From NCBI GenBank assembly GCA_029782095.1, contig JAKOVL010000217.1, positions 1 to 32,177 of the forward strand: DNA of 32,177 bases. Direction: 5' to 3'. Shown here one piece after another: positions 6,224 to 13,900 of the stretch. Each line of letters starts with the position of its first letter. Position 1 is the first letter of the stretch. The stretch comes from Bacillota bacterium (GTDB taxonomy: Bacteria > Bacillota > Dethiobacteria > DTU022). The notes under the pieces are model-generated. The model was not told where the DNA came from and searched no databases. It saw only the letters and a program-made list of their open reading frames with translations. The translations under genes were made by a program, and so were the position numbers.

Positions 6224-7429
6224 TTATTCCAAAACCCGCTGGGGCATGGGTTTTAAGGTTAGATCAGACTCCACAGACGGAAGGGGCGCCGCCGGGCGGG
6301 ACAAAAGAAATTTGCCCTCCTGGATCCACTCTTTTAATGTCTGTGCAATTTCCCGGGCGCCGGCATAACTGGAAAGGGGTGCCGTTGGGACTTTAGAACC
6401 GTTGACGGTAATCTGACCGCTCTTCAATTCGGCATAGCTAACAAATCCAAGGTTCCCCGGCTCCCGCTGCGGATAAGCATTGCTGTAATCAACAATAGGG
6501 GCGACAATATCTTCGTCCTTGACCGCGCAGAAAGACATGATCTCTTCATTGAGAATCGGAATGGGGATGCCCAGGCCAACCTGCAAGGTGACGCCGTAGC
6601 CCAGGTAACTGAGGCCCCGCAACCACCTCGGGCTCATCTGTTTTAAATCTCCCATCACGGCCAGTGTACCAGCCGGCACCTTTGGCGTCCCGTTAGGCGC
6701 CCTTTCCACCCCTGGATTATGCTGGGTGCCGTGCCAGGCCACGTACCCTATGCCGCCGCCCAGAAAAATGCGTGTACCCACCCCGATGGTGCGCAGCAGA
6801 GGATCATTCATCAGTGGGCTCAACTGGCCGGCGGAGCAGTAATTGGCATTACCCAGCCTGGGTTTTAAAATACCCATGTAGGTATAAATAGTCTTATCCC
6901 CCAAATTGACCGCCACGTTGTAATTCTGATAACCGTTGCGCGGATTAAAGAGGATCGCTTCGTTTACTTCGCTCAACCGGAAGGTGGTTTCAATCTTTTT
7001 CCGCGGATAACAATCCGTGCCGTACGCGGCAGCCTCAAGCTTTATTTCACACCCGGCGGCCAGCTCTTCAATAACATGGCCGCCTCCGTATTTAAACAGG
7101 CCGGGATGCTCTGCGTTGGCCGGGTCATTGGGCGGTATAGCTGTCGCTCCCAGGTAGATATCCACGGCCGCTATACCGGTATAGGCTGGAACGCCATTCA
7201 ACCGCGCTTCTTCAATTTTCATCCGCGGCCGGGGATGGCCTAGGTTGATAAAAACACCGGAGGAACACATGGGACCGAAGGTTCCCGTGGTAACCACATC
7301 CACTTCAGCGGCTGCTTTCGCCATGCCCTTCTCTTCTACCAGGGCGACAACCTCTTCGGCGGTCATAACCACAACCTTGCCGTCCTTAATTTTTTGGTTA
7401 ATCTCTTCGTAGGTTCTCTGTACACTCAT
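6224..7429 (-). CDS. HcyBio (DUF39) homocysteine biosynthesis protein
   Basis: A 401-residue member of the DUF39/COG1900 family, with TTGTFGPMCSSGVFINLGHP near the N-terminus and GTDCYP in the middle. Cysteines at 55 and 140 fit the two conserved family cysteines proposed to carry a persulfide. Family role: conversion of aspartate semialdehyde to homocysteine in anaerobes lacking the classical route. The start is the ATG at 7427-7429, 8 nt after GGAGGAGG; the in-frame GTG upstream overlaps that site. It leads an operon with NIL-ferredoxin, UPF0280 and gamma-carbonic anhydrase. DapB, another user of aspartate semialdehyde, is encoded 2.6 kb away. Confidence 0.93.
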   Translation of the reverse strand: MSVQRTYEEINQKIKDGKVVVMTAEEVVALVEEKGMAKAAAEVDVVTTGTFGPMCSSGVFINLGHPRPRMKIEEARLNGVPAYTGIAAVDIYLGATAIPPNDPANAEHPGLFKYGGGHVIEELAAGCEIKLEAAAYGTDCYPRKKIETTFRLSEVNEAILFNPRNGYQNYNVAVNLGDKTIYTYMGILKPRLGNANYCSAGQLSPLMNDPLLRTIGVGTRIFLGGGIGYVAWHGTQHNPGVERAPNGTPKVPAGTLAVMGDLKQMSPRWLRGLSYLGYGVTLQVGLGIPIPILNEEIMSFCAVKDEDIVAPIVDYSNAYPQREPGNLGFVSYAELKSGQITVNGSKVPTAPLSSYAGAREIAQTLKEWIQEGKFLLSRPAAPLPSVESDLTLKPMPQRVLE

Positions 7430-7472
7430 GAAAAGCACCTCCTCCGGGTATTTAGGGGTATTTTTTTTGAAT

Positions 7473-7525
7473 TACCAGCGAAGACAAATTGTTTGCAGAC
7501 TGGTACAGAGGTTACCAAGATTATA
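7473..7525 (-). promoter_or_regulatory. HcyBio promoter and leader hairpin
   Basis: TATAAT (7520-7525, minus strand) has only a weak -35 (TGGCAG, 17 bp upstream), which suggests activator need or low basal activity. A TGGTA/TACCA palindrome (7501-7517) covers the predicted start site. The leader contains TACCAG pairing with CTGGTA (7473-7505) around an inner CAAA/TTTG helix. I looked for SAM and T-box riboswitch signatures and saw none. The wider gap 7430-7892 otherwise holds the hairpins described at 7661-7871. Confidence 0.4.
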
Positions 7526-7660
7526 GCATTACTGCAACAAAGCTGCCATTAATTTTTTTAATGTAGCCTCAACGCAACCAGGGATCTGGATAGGTGCCTG
7601 CCACGTTCAGCCCCCACATGGAATTTTCACTTGTGCGGCTGCCCTGACCCGGGAGCCTAC

Positions 7661-7694
7661 AAAAAGGGGGCTGTCCCAAAAGGGCAGCCCCTTT
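7661..7694 (-). terminator. Terminator downstream of cPGI
   Basis: On the minus strand AAAGGGGCTGCCC pairs with GGGACAGCCCCCTTT with two single-base bulges around TTTT, followed by TTTTT. It ends transcription of the gap/cPGI genes before the HcyBio promoter. Confidence 0.65.
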
Positions 7695-7871
7695 ACCACC
7701 TTTTGTTGTACAGGAATAATTGGCAATACACTAAATTGGGTGTAAAAGAGAAAAACAAAAAAGTGGTCTTTAAACCGTGCTAGATGAACCCTGTGCCTTC
7801 CGATGAGCCTGGATGTTTAACCAAAAGAGAATCAACCGGGGTCGTCCCAACCGACTTTTGGGACGACCCCC
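7666..7871. repeat. 206-bp MITE-like unit with 16-bp inverted ends
   Basis: GGGGGCTGTCCCAAAA at 7666-7681 and its near inverse TTTTGGGACGACCCCC at 7856-7871 match at 14 of 16 positions, enclosing about 170 bp with no gene. Each end is itself a hairpin; the right one (7838-7870) has a perfect 13-bp stem and no T-tract. The end sequence resembles terminal repeats of transposons common in Clostridia, from memory and unverified. It could equally be two independent terminators. Confidence 0.4.
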
Positions 7872-7892
7872 TGCCGGAAGCTGCGTTTTCGC

Positions 7893-8708
7893 TTAAGAAG
7901 AGGTCAACTCCTGAATATACGCCTCGAAGACATTCTGGTAATTTTCCGGTTCATTCAAAAAGTCAAAAGCATTAACATTCTCTTTAAAAACCCGGTAAAG
8001 GGGCAGCCCGGTAATCAGGTTAAGCTGGGGCACCGGCGTTACAGGACAGCGCTGCAGCGCGGGCAGAATGCTATAGTTCTTATTGCCTATAAATTCAGGT
8101 CCATCTGGGGAATGCAGTTCAAAATATGCACCGCCGCCCATTTTGCGGATGGGTTCATAAATTGACGAGAACTGGCGGGCCACCCAGTTGCTCATAATCA
8201 GATAATCGTCGCCGGGATTTATGGTAATATGGCCATATTGCGGTGGGATTAATATTTTATCTCCCGGTTTAGCCGCAATAAATATTACCGATTCCAGCTC
8301 ATCGAAACGCCCGGGTGAAGGTTTCTGCAGGAGGTAATGGGCCCGGCCGTGCAAGACCTCGTACACTTCAGGGTAAGTGATCGCCTTGCCCGGCTTTTCA
8401 GGGTGATAATGCCCTGCGGTTTTTATATATTCACGGCCCAGCACCCCCGGACAAATCACGGTAACGTCATAGCGCAATCCCTTGTCTTCAATGGTCTTCT
8501 CATCCGTAGCCAGAGAAACGCCGCGGTACATATAGTAAAGCTCATCCGGGCCATCCGCCTGGTTATCATAGAGCACATCGAGCATATCCCGGCGCCGGCG
8601 AATATCCGGCCGGGCTTCGGGATTACTCATATTTTCCCCGAACACAAGTCTTTTTTGGGATGGATCCCACTTCAAATCCAATCCGCTTTGTTTTGACAGA
8701 TCAATCAT
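7893..8708 (-). CDS. pgiA: Cupin-type glucose-6-phosphate isomerase
   Basis: A 271-residue cupin phosphoglucose isomerase, unrelated to the usual bacterial Pgi. The metal-binding motif GHYHPEKPGKAITYPEVYEV supplies His100, His102 and Glu114, and PPQYGHITINPG supplies His160. Compared with the archaeal enzyme, the HxH-to-Glu spacing is five residues longer. Role by family: fructose-6-phosphate/glucose-6-phosphate interconversion, Fe or Mn dependent, cytoplasmic. The ATG at 8706-8708 has GGAAGGAG about 9 nt upstream. It lies 83 bp after the GAPDH gene in the same direction, so the pair probably serves glycolysis/gluconeogenesis. The archaeal-type fold suggests an old transfer, though bacterial members exist. 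Confidence 0.9.
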   Translation of the reverse strand: MIDLSKQSGLDLKWDPSQKRLVFGENMSNPEARPDIRRRRDMLDVLYDNQADGPDELYYMYRGVSLATDEKTIEDKGLRYDVTVICPGVLGREYIKTAGHYHPEKPGKAITYPEVYEVLHGRAHYLLQKPSPGRFDELESVIFIAAKPGDKILIPPQYGHITINPGDDYLIMSNWVARQFSSIYEPIRKMGGGAYFELHSPDGPEFIGNKNYSILPALQRCPVTPVPQLNLITGLPLYRVFKENVNAFDFLNEPENYQNVFEAYIQELTSS

Positions 8709-8791
8709 TGAAAAACGCTCCTTCCCCGGAATGCCGCTTTCCAGCGGCGGACCAACATATCCGGAGTATAATCATGCCTGTCATAGCCAAA

Positions 8792-9784
8792 TTATTCGGC
8801 GGCAGCGATCATTGTGACCAGATCTACCACCCGTTTGGCATAAGCCCACTCGTTGTCATACCAGGCCAGAACACGAACCAGGTTTCCTCCTATAACCATT
8901 GTGGAAAGCCCATCCACTGTCGCCGAGTAAGGATTGCCCTTGTAGTCAACCGATACCAGCGGCTCATCGGAAAAAGCGAGGTACTTGGATCCGGCCGCCG
9001 CTTGTTTAAAAGCTTCGTTGACCGCAGCCGGCGTTACTTCGCGCTCAAGCTCCGCCACAAAGTCCACCAGTGAAACTGTAGCAGTGGGGACCCGCACAGC
9101 CAGGCCGTCAATCTTTCCTTTAAGTTCAGGGATCACTTCACCCACCGTTTTCGCTGCTCCCGTGGATGTGGGGATAATCGATAGAGCGGCTGTCCTGGCC
9201 CGGCGTAAATCCGGGTGGGGCTGATCAACCAGGGCCTGATCGTTGGTATAGGCATGGGTTGTATTCATTAAGCCTTTTTTGACGGTGAAGTGGTCATGCA
9301 GCACTTTTACCACAGGTGCAAGTGCATTGGTGGTACACGAGGCGTTGGAAATCAAAAAGTGTTTGGAAGCGTCATAGAGATGTTCATTCACGCCCAATAC
9401 GATAACCACATCTGCTTCCCCGGGCGCCGTAATAATCACCCTCTTGGCGCCGGCTTGCAGATGCAGGCTGGCAGTTTCCCGCTTGCGAAAACGCCCGGTA
9501 GATTCGATAACCAGGTCCACGCCGCATTCTTTCCAGGGAATTTTGGCCGGGTCTTTTTCCGAAAACACTTTTACCATTTCCCCGTTTATGAGCAGGTGGT
9601 CCTGGCCAGCTTTAACTTCGCCTTCCATTTTACCATAGTTTGAATCATGCTTAAGCATATGCGCCAGGGTGGCGCTGTCTACGAGGTCGTTAATGGCGGT
9701 AATCTTAAAATTTTCCTGGCCCACGGCATTTCGCAAGACCAGACGTCCAATCCGCCCAAAGCCATTGATACCGACGTTCAACAT
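8792..9784 (-). CDS. gap: Glyceraldehyde-3-phosphate dehydrogenase, type I
   Basis: A 330-residue enzyme that oxidises glyceraldehyde-3-phosphate to 1,3-bisphosphoglycerate. The NAD-binding NGFGRIGR is at the N-terminus, Asp33 favours NAD, the catalytic Cys150 is in SNASCTTNALAP, and His177 is in NTTHAYTNDQ. The Cys loop has Ala instead of the second Cys of the common CTTNC. The gene is not followed by pgk/tpi as usual but by a cupin phosphoglucose isomerase. It is divergent from dapB across a 222-bp region. A possible weak promoter (TTGCAT with TATAAC) lies upstream. Confidence 0.96.
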   Translation of the reverse strand: MLNVGINGFGRIGRLVLRNAVGQENFKITAINDLVDSATLAHMLKHDSNYGKMEGEVKAGQDHLLINGEMVKVFSEKDPAKIPWKECGVDLVIESTGRFRKRETASLHLQAGAKRVIITAPGEADVVIVLGVNEHLYDASKHFLISNASCTTNALAPVVKVLHDHFTVKKGLMNTTHAYTNDQALVDQPHPDLRRARTAALSIIPTSTGAAKTVGEVIPELKGKIDGLAVRVPTATVSLVDFVAELEREVTPAAVNEAFKQAAAGSKYLAFSDEPLVSVDYKGNPYSATVDGLSTMVIGGNLVRVLAWYDNEWAYAKRVVDLVTMIAAAE

Positions 9785-9866
9785 TGAAAACCCTCCCGTA
9801 GCTGGATTTACTGTTATTGTTATATTCCAAAAAAAATTTATGCAATCTCAGGGAGTTATCCTCTTC

Positions 9867-9896
9867 TTGTGATACGGTGGGACAGTATGCTACAAT
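9867..9896 (+). promoter_or_regulatory. dapB promoter
   Basis: TTGTGA (9867-9872) and TACAAT (9891-9896) are 18 bp apart on the plus strand, giving a leader of about 100 nt. This is the best plus-strand match between the divergent gap and dapB genes. Confidence 0.55.
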
Positions 9897-10006
9897 ATTA
9901 ACCAATAGGCCACTGCCCCTGGCACTTATAGTATAACATTTCCTTTATCCGCGCAATAGATTTGTGTGGTGCACTGGGTCGTACAATCTCTAGGGAGGTT
10001 TACCGG

Positions 10007-10804
10007 ATGAATTCTATTCGCATTATTGTCTGCGGCGCCGCCGGAAAAATGGGCAGGCATATCGTGAAGGCTGTCACAGCAGCAGCAGATTTAGAGCTGA
10101 CTGGGGCGGTAGATATAATTAAAATCGGTGAAGATGCCGGGGTGCTGGCCGGCATAAAACCAACTGGAATTAAAATAACCAATCGGCTGCAGGAGCTGCT
10201 CGCCGCGGGAATCGCTGATGTGCTCGTTGATTTTACCTCGCCCCTGACGGTTATGGACAACATTCACTGTGCCCTGAAGCATCGTATTGCGCCGGTTGTA
10301 GGGACAACCGGAATCAGCGCAGAAGATCTGGACCAAATTCACCGCTGGGTTGTTCAATATCAAACCGGAGCCATCGTTGCCCCTAATTTTGCCCTTGGAG
10401 CCATATTAATGATGAAAGCAGCGCAAATGTTTGCTCGCTATTTGAAAACAGTAGAAATAATTGAAATGCACCATGATGAAAAAATGGACGCTCCTTCGGG
10501 CACCGCCTGCAAAACAGCCGCGTTAATTCACGAAGCTGCCGGAGGGGCGCCGCCAGCCAGGGAAGAGCTGGAGAAGCATCCCGGCGTAAGGGGCGGGCGC
10601 GTCAACGGCATACCAATACATAGTGTCCGGCTGCCCGGCCTGGTGGCCCACCACGAGGTGCTGTTTGGTGACGCAGGGCAGCTGCTCTCCATACGGCATG
10701 ACGCCCTCAATCGCGACTGCTTTATTCCCGGATTATTGCTGGCCATACGCCGCGCTCCGGATAATAAAGATTTAATCTACGGTCTCGAAAATTTCATATC
10801 ATAA
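10007..10804 (+). CDS. dapB: 4-hydroxy-tetrahydrodipicolinate reductase
   Basis: A 265-residue DapB, which reduces hydroxy-tetrahydrodipicolinate with NAD(P)H in lysine/diaminopimelate synthesis. The nucleotide-binding CGAAGKMGRHI is at the N-terminus and the catalytic motif EMHHDEKMDAPSGTA supplies His155 and Lys159. The start ATG at 10007 has GGAGG 8 nt upstream, preferred over an in-frame GTG at 9962. It stands alone, away from dapA and asd. The pathway also supplies dipicolinate for spores, fitting this spore former. Confidence 0.96.
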   Translation: MNSIRIIVCGAAGKMGRHIVKAVTAAADLELTGAVDIIKIGEDAGVLAGIKPTGIKITNRLQELLAAGIADVLVDFTSPLTVMDNIHCALKHRIAPVVGTTGISAEDLDQIHRWVVQYQTGAIVAPNFALGAILMMKAAQMFARYLKTVEIIEMHHDEKMDAPSGTACKTAALIHEAAGGAPPAREELEKHPGVRGGRVNGIPIHSVRLPGLVAHHEVLFGDAGQLLSIRHDALNRDCFIPGLLLAIRRAPDNKDLIYGLENFIS

Positions 10805-10903
10805 AAAATCGCCTGTTGTGATGCTCCTGCAAACCGTATAAAAATCCCTTTCTGACCAACAATAAAAGGGCAGGTTAAAATCCGAGGAAAGGAAGCCCCA
10901 CCC

Positions 10904-11350
10904 ATGAGCACCATTATTTTGGCCCTGTTGGTAGCGGCTTTGGCCGGCGTGGCCATGGCCGTCCAGGGGTCACTCAATGCTGTTCTCGGAAAATATATTG
11001 GTTTTCTGGAAACCACGCTAGTGGTTCATCTCGTGGGGACTGTCGTAGTTCTACTGATCCTGTATGTCTTCCGGCTCGGTTCCGGCGATCTGGGCCAGTT
11101 AAAGGAAGCTCCCTGGTATACATACCTTGGCGGCGCCCTGGGTGTGATGATCATTTTTGCCGTGGCCTATACTCTGCCCCGGGCCGGAGTAGCAAACGCT
11201 ACCACCGCCATCATTATCGGGCAGGTGGCCACGGCGATGCTGATCGACCAGCTGGGCCTTTTTGGCCTGGAAAAAGTTCCAATGAGCTGGTGGAAAGGGC
11301 TTGGTCTGGGGTTTCTTGCCGCAGGCGGCTATTTTATGCTCTGTAAATAA
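10904..11350 (+). CDS. YdcZ-type (DUF606) DMT membrane protein
   Basis: A 148-residue integral membrane protein with about five hydrophobic segments and the family pattern AMAVQGSLNAVLGK near the N-terminus, then YLGGALGVMIIF. It is a half-size member of the drug/metabolite transporter superfamily. The substrate is unknown. AGGAAAGGAAG precedes the ATG. Its last 22 bp overlap the convergent end of the PHP gene. It lies 99 bp after dapB on the same strand and could be read through from it. Confidence 0.85.
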   Translation: MSTIILALLVAALAGVAMAVQGSLNAVLGKYIGFLETTLVVHLVGTVVVLLILYVFRLGSGDLGQLKEAPWYTYLGGALGVMIIFAVAYTLPRAGVANATTAIIIGQVATAMLIDQLGLFGLEKVPMSWWKGLGLGFLAAGGYFMLCK

Positions 11351-12399
11351 ATGGGGTTGGAAAAGAGCCAGGGGCGCGCCCGGCCCCAAAGGGAGCGGTA
11401 ATAGACCTCAACCCGGTACACTCCGGGAGCCTCCGGAGAATAAGACAAAGAGCCGCCTTTCTGCTGCACCAGCAGCCGTCCATTGTGGATCAAGCGGATC
11501 AGGGAGCGTGGGCTGGGAGCCTGTACATTTAATTTTAAGCCTTCTTCAAAATTCAGCGCTTCACCCATCAACACATTTTCAGACGGTTTTTGCCGCCGTT
11601 GGGCGGTAAAGCTAAAACCTTCACCGGGATAAATCTGATCAAAGGACACATAGCAGCGGCCTTCGCCCAGAGCGGCATAAATTTGTTTTTTAGCCTGGGC
11701 AAAGTCCTCGCTTAGCGGTTCACGCAGGCAAATGTAGGTATTGATCGTGCGAAAAAGAAAGCGGTAAGGGAAAATTTCTACTGGGATCATGGCCACGCGG
11801 CGCCGGGCCGCGTGGGCGTCTGTACCGCCAATGGCCACAACGGCATGCCCGGCGGTAGTGTAGCAGTCCCATAATTTGAGGCATTCCGGCGGGGGGCCAT
11901 CCATGGCTGCCTTCCGATTGAGTAAAAACCAGTAAAGCACGCGGGGGATGGAGGTGGCGCGGCCGCGCCAATGGGAGCTGTAGTTCCAAATCTCCATACC
12001 GGTAAACCCAAAAACAGGCCAGTTATTCCAGGGGAAAGCAACGCCGCCGTCAATATAAGGAGAACCTTTTTCAAAGGGGTGGGCTAGAAAACCGAGCCCT
12101 TTTGCCGCGTTAACTGCATTGATCAACTGTTGCGGTTCTTCATCGCTGCTCGGCAACAGGTCTGAGAGACCCAGGGCCAGGTAATGACAGCATTTTTCGT
12201 TAAGCTCAACTCCCGCCAGCACGGCCACACGGCCGTAAAAACCTTCTTCACTAAGGGCCTGCAGGGAGTTATGGTCAGTGATGATAATATAGCGCATTCC
12301 TGCAGAAGCTGCTGCAGCCGCAATTTCGGTCACGCTGCCGCTGCCATCGGAATAAATGCTGTGTATATGGATATTCCCAGGGTAAGTATAGGGCGCCAT
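11329..12399 (-). CDS. PHP-domain metallohydrolase (CehA/McbA-like)
   Basis: A 356-residue PHP phosphoesterase-like protein. Metal-binding motifs run in order: NIHIHSIYSDGSG at the N-terminus, ITDHNSL, GVELN, FLAHPF and GGTDAHA. The C-terminal 80 residues look like a beta-sandwich extension (LKLNVQAPSPRSLIRLIHNG), as in CehA/McbA-type proteins. The substrate is unknown; a phosphoester or similar bond is likely. The ATG lies 3 bp after the mbl stop without a clear ribosome-binding site, so translation is probably coupled to mbl. There is no signal peptide. Confidence 0.87.
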   Translation of the reverse strand: MAPYTYPGNIHIHSIYSDGSGSVTEIAAAAASAGMRYIIITDHNSLQALSEEGFYGRVAVLAGVELNEKCCHYLALGLSDLLPSSDEEPQQLINAVNAAKGLGFLAHPFEKGSPYIDGGVAFPWNNWPVFGFTGMEIWNYSSHWRGRATSIPRVLYWFLLNRKAAMDGPPPECLKLWDCYTTAGHAVVAIGGTDAHAARRRVAMIPVEIFPYRFLFRTINTYICLREPLSEDFAQAKKQIYAALGEGRCYVSFDQIYPGEGFSFTAQRRQKPSENVLMGEALNFEEGLKLNVQAPSPRSLIRLIHNGRLLVQQKGGSLSYSPEAPGVYRVEVYYRSLWGRARPWLFSNPIYLQSIK

Positions 12400-12402
12400 T
12401 AG

Positions 12403-13431
12403 TTAGAAAGAAGAGGCGATTCTCCGGCTGGAGATGAGCGTTTCGGTGAGCTGGTTCATATTATCGAGCACTATGGCCGTGCCCTTAACCACGCAGCTGA
12501 TGGGGTCTTCGGCCAGGTAAAAGGGCACTTCTGTTTCCTGTGCAAGAAACCGCGTAAAGCCATCCAGCAGCGCTCCGCCTCCAGTCAACACAACCCCCCG
12601 CTCAATAATGTCACCGGCCAGCTCGGGCGGGGTCCTCTCCAGGACCTGCTTTACTCCTTGAAGAATAATTTGCAGAGGCTCCTCCAGTGCCTGTACCACT
12701 TGCTCGGTTGTAACGGTCAGGGAGCGAGGCAGCCCGGTAACCAGGTCACGCCCGCGCACTTCAGCCTGCAGGGAACGGCTTCCCGGGTGAGCCGAACCGA
12801 TGGCAATTTTCAGTGATTCGGCAGTACGCTCGCCGATCAATACATTATATTCCTTTTTGATAAAGCGGACGATGGCTTCGTCAAACTTGTCCCCACCCAC
12901 CCTGACACTGGCGCTTTCCACCACTTCACCCATGGAGATTACGGCTATATCAGTGGTTCCTCCGCCAATATCCACAACCATATTGCCGCTGGGCTCAAAG
13001 ACATCCAATCCCGCACCTAGGGCGGCGGCACGGGGTTCTTCGATGAGATAGGTCTCCCTGGCGCCGGTGCGGGAAATCGCTTCAATAACCGCTTTCTGCT
13101 CCACTGTGGTGGTGCCGGCGGGGATGCAGACTACGACCCGGGGACGGAAAAAGCGCCTTTTTGGGCAGGCCTTGGCGATATAATGTTTAAGCATGATTTC
13201 GGTAAGATCAAAATCGGCAATAACCCCATCCTTCAAGGGGCGGACTGCCATAATATTGCCGGGAGTTCGTCCCAGCATTCTTTGCGCTTCGGCGCCGATG
13301 GCAAGTACTCTCTGGGTCTGCTGATCAATGGCTACAACGGCAGGCTCGTTTAAAACGATTCCTTTACCGCGCACGAAAACAAGTATGGTTGCCGTCCCCA
13401 AATCGATGCCGATATCTGAAGATAAGGCCAT
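12403..13431 (-). CDS. mbl: MreB-like rod-shape protein Mbl
   Basis: A 342-residue actin homologue that polymerises under the membrane and guides lateral wall synthesis. Visible motifs are phosphate-1 (GIDLGTATILVFVRGKG), phosphate-2 (VVDIGGGTTDIAVIS) and the adenosine loop (VLTGGGALLDGF). The start is the ATG at 13429-13431 with GGGGGAGG 7 nt upstream; the frame extends 27 codons further but without family support. The position just after spoIIID matches B. subtilis mbl, hence that name rather than mreB. Length is normal. Confidence 0.93.
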   Translation of the reverse strand: MALSSDIGIDLGTATILVFVRGKGIVLNEPAVVAIDQQTQRVLAIGAEAQRMLGRTPGNIMAVRPLKDGVIADFDLTEIMLKHYIAKACPKRRFFRPRVVVCIPAGTTTVEQKAVIEAISRTGARETYLIEEPRAAALGAGLDVFEPSGNMVVDIGGGTTDIAVISMGEVVESASVRVGGDKFDEAIVRFIKKEYNVLIGERTAESLKIAIGSAHPGSRSLQAEVRGRDLVTGLPRSLTVTTEQVVQALEEPLQIILQGVKQVLERTPPELAGDIIERGVVLTGGGALLDGFTRFLAQETEVPFYLAEDPISCVVKGTAIVLDNMNQLTETLISSRRIASSF

Positions 13432-13546
13432 TGATAATCCTCCCCCGGTTGGCCATAATGGCTGCCGGGCATTAAGCACGCGTTTTTCAGTAAATACAGA
13501 ATTCAACACCATTTATGGTTTTCCTTTTTTTCGCTCAAATTTTATT

Positions 13547-13804
13547 TTATTTTGACTTCATCGCCAGGTATTTCCGACGTGTTGCTTCGCCACCCCGGAG
13601 ATGGCGTTCAGCCTTGTTTTTATCCAGGATTTTCTTGACTTGCCGGGCCAGGTGCCGGTTTATTTGCGGCAGCCTTTCCGTTACATCCTTGTGCACCGTG
13701 CTTTTGCTCACCCCAAAATTACGGGCTACCTGGCGAACAGTTGCCTTGGTCTCCAGGATGTAATGGCTGATTTCTAGTACCCGTTGATGAATATAATCAT
13801 GCAC
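13547..13804 (-). CDS. spoIIID: Sporulation regulator SpoIIID
   Basis: An 85-residue DNA-binding protein that, in the mother cell, modulates the SigE regulon. It aligns throughout with B. subtilis SpoIIID: VHDYIHQRVLEI at the start, the helix-turn-helix VRQVARNFGVSKSTVHKDV, TERLPQIN and RHLRGGEATRRKY. The start is GTG at 13802-13804 with AGGGGG 7 nt upstream, matching the family N-terminus; an upstream ATG at 13834 lacks a ribosome-binding site. A SigE-like promoter precedes it. Confidence 0.96.
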   Translation of the reverse strand: MHDYIHQRVLEISHYILETKATVRQVARNFGVSKSTVHKDVTERLPQINRHLARQVKKILDKNKAERHLRGGEATRRKYLAMKSK

Positions 13805-13836
13805 CGCAGGGCCCCCTTTACTTGGGTTTTCCATAA

Positions 13837-13865
13837 ATTATATGAGGGGGCTATGGAAAAAAGAC
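13837..13865 (-). promoter_or_regulatory. SigE-type promoter of spoIIID
   Basis: CATATAAT (13837-13844) is one base from the SigE -10 consensus CATACAAT; GTCTTTT (13859-13865) is a partial -35, 14 bp upstream. B. subtilis spoIIID is SigE-dependent, which supports the reading. Confidence 0.5.
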
Positions 13866-13900
13866 CTTTGTAGTCACGGTGCAGGGCGAAATTCCTATAG

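Noticed and set aside
7430-7520. SAM or T-box riboswitch before HcyBio
   Set aside because: The predicted leader is only about 80 nt and lacks the conserved sequence elements of either class.
13432-13512. 27-codon extension of mbl
   Set aside because: A strong ribosome-binding site and the family N-terminus place the start at 13431.
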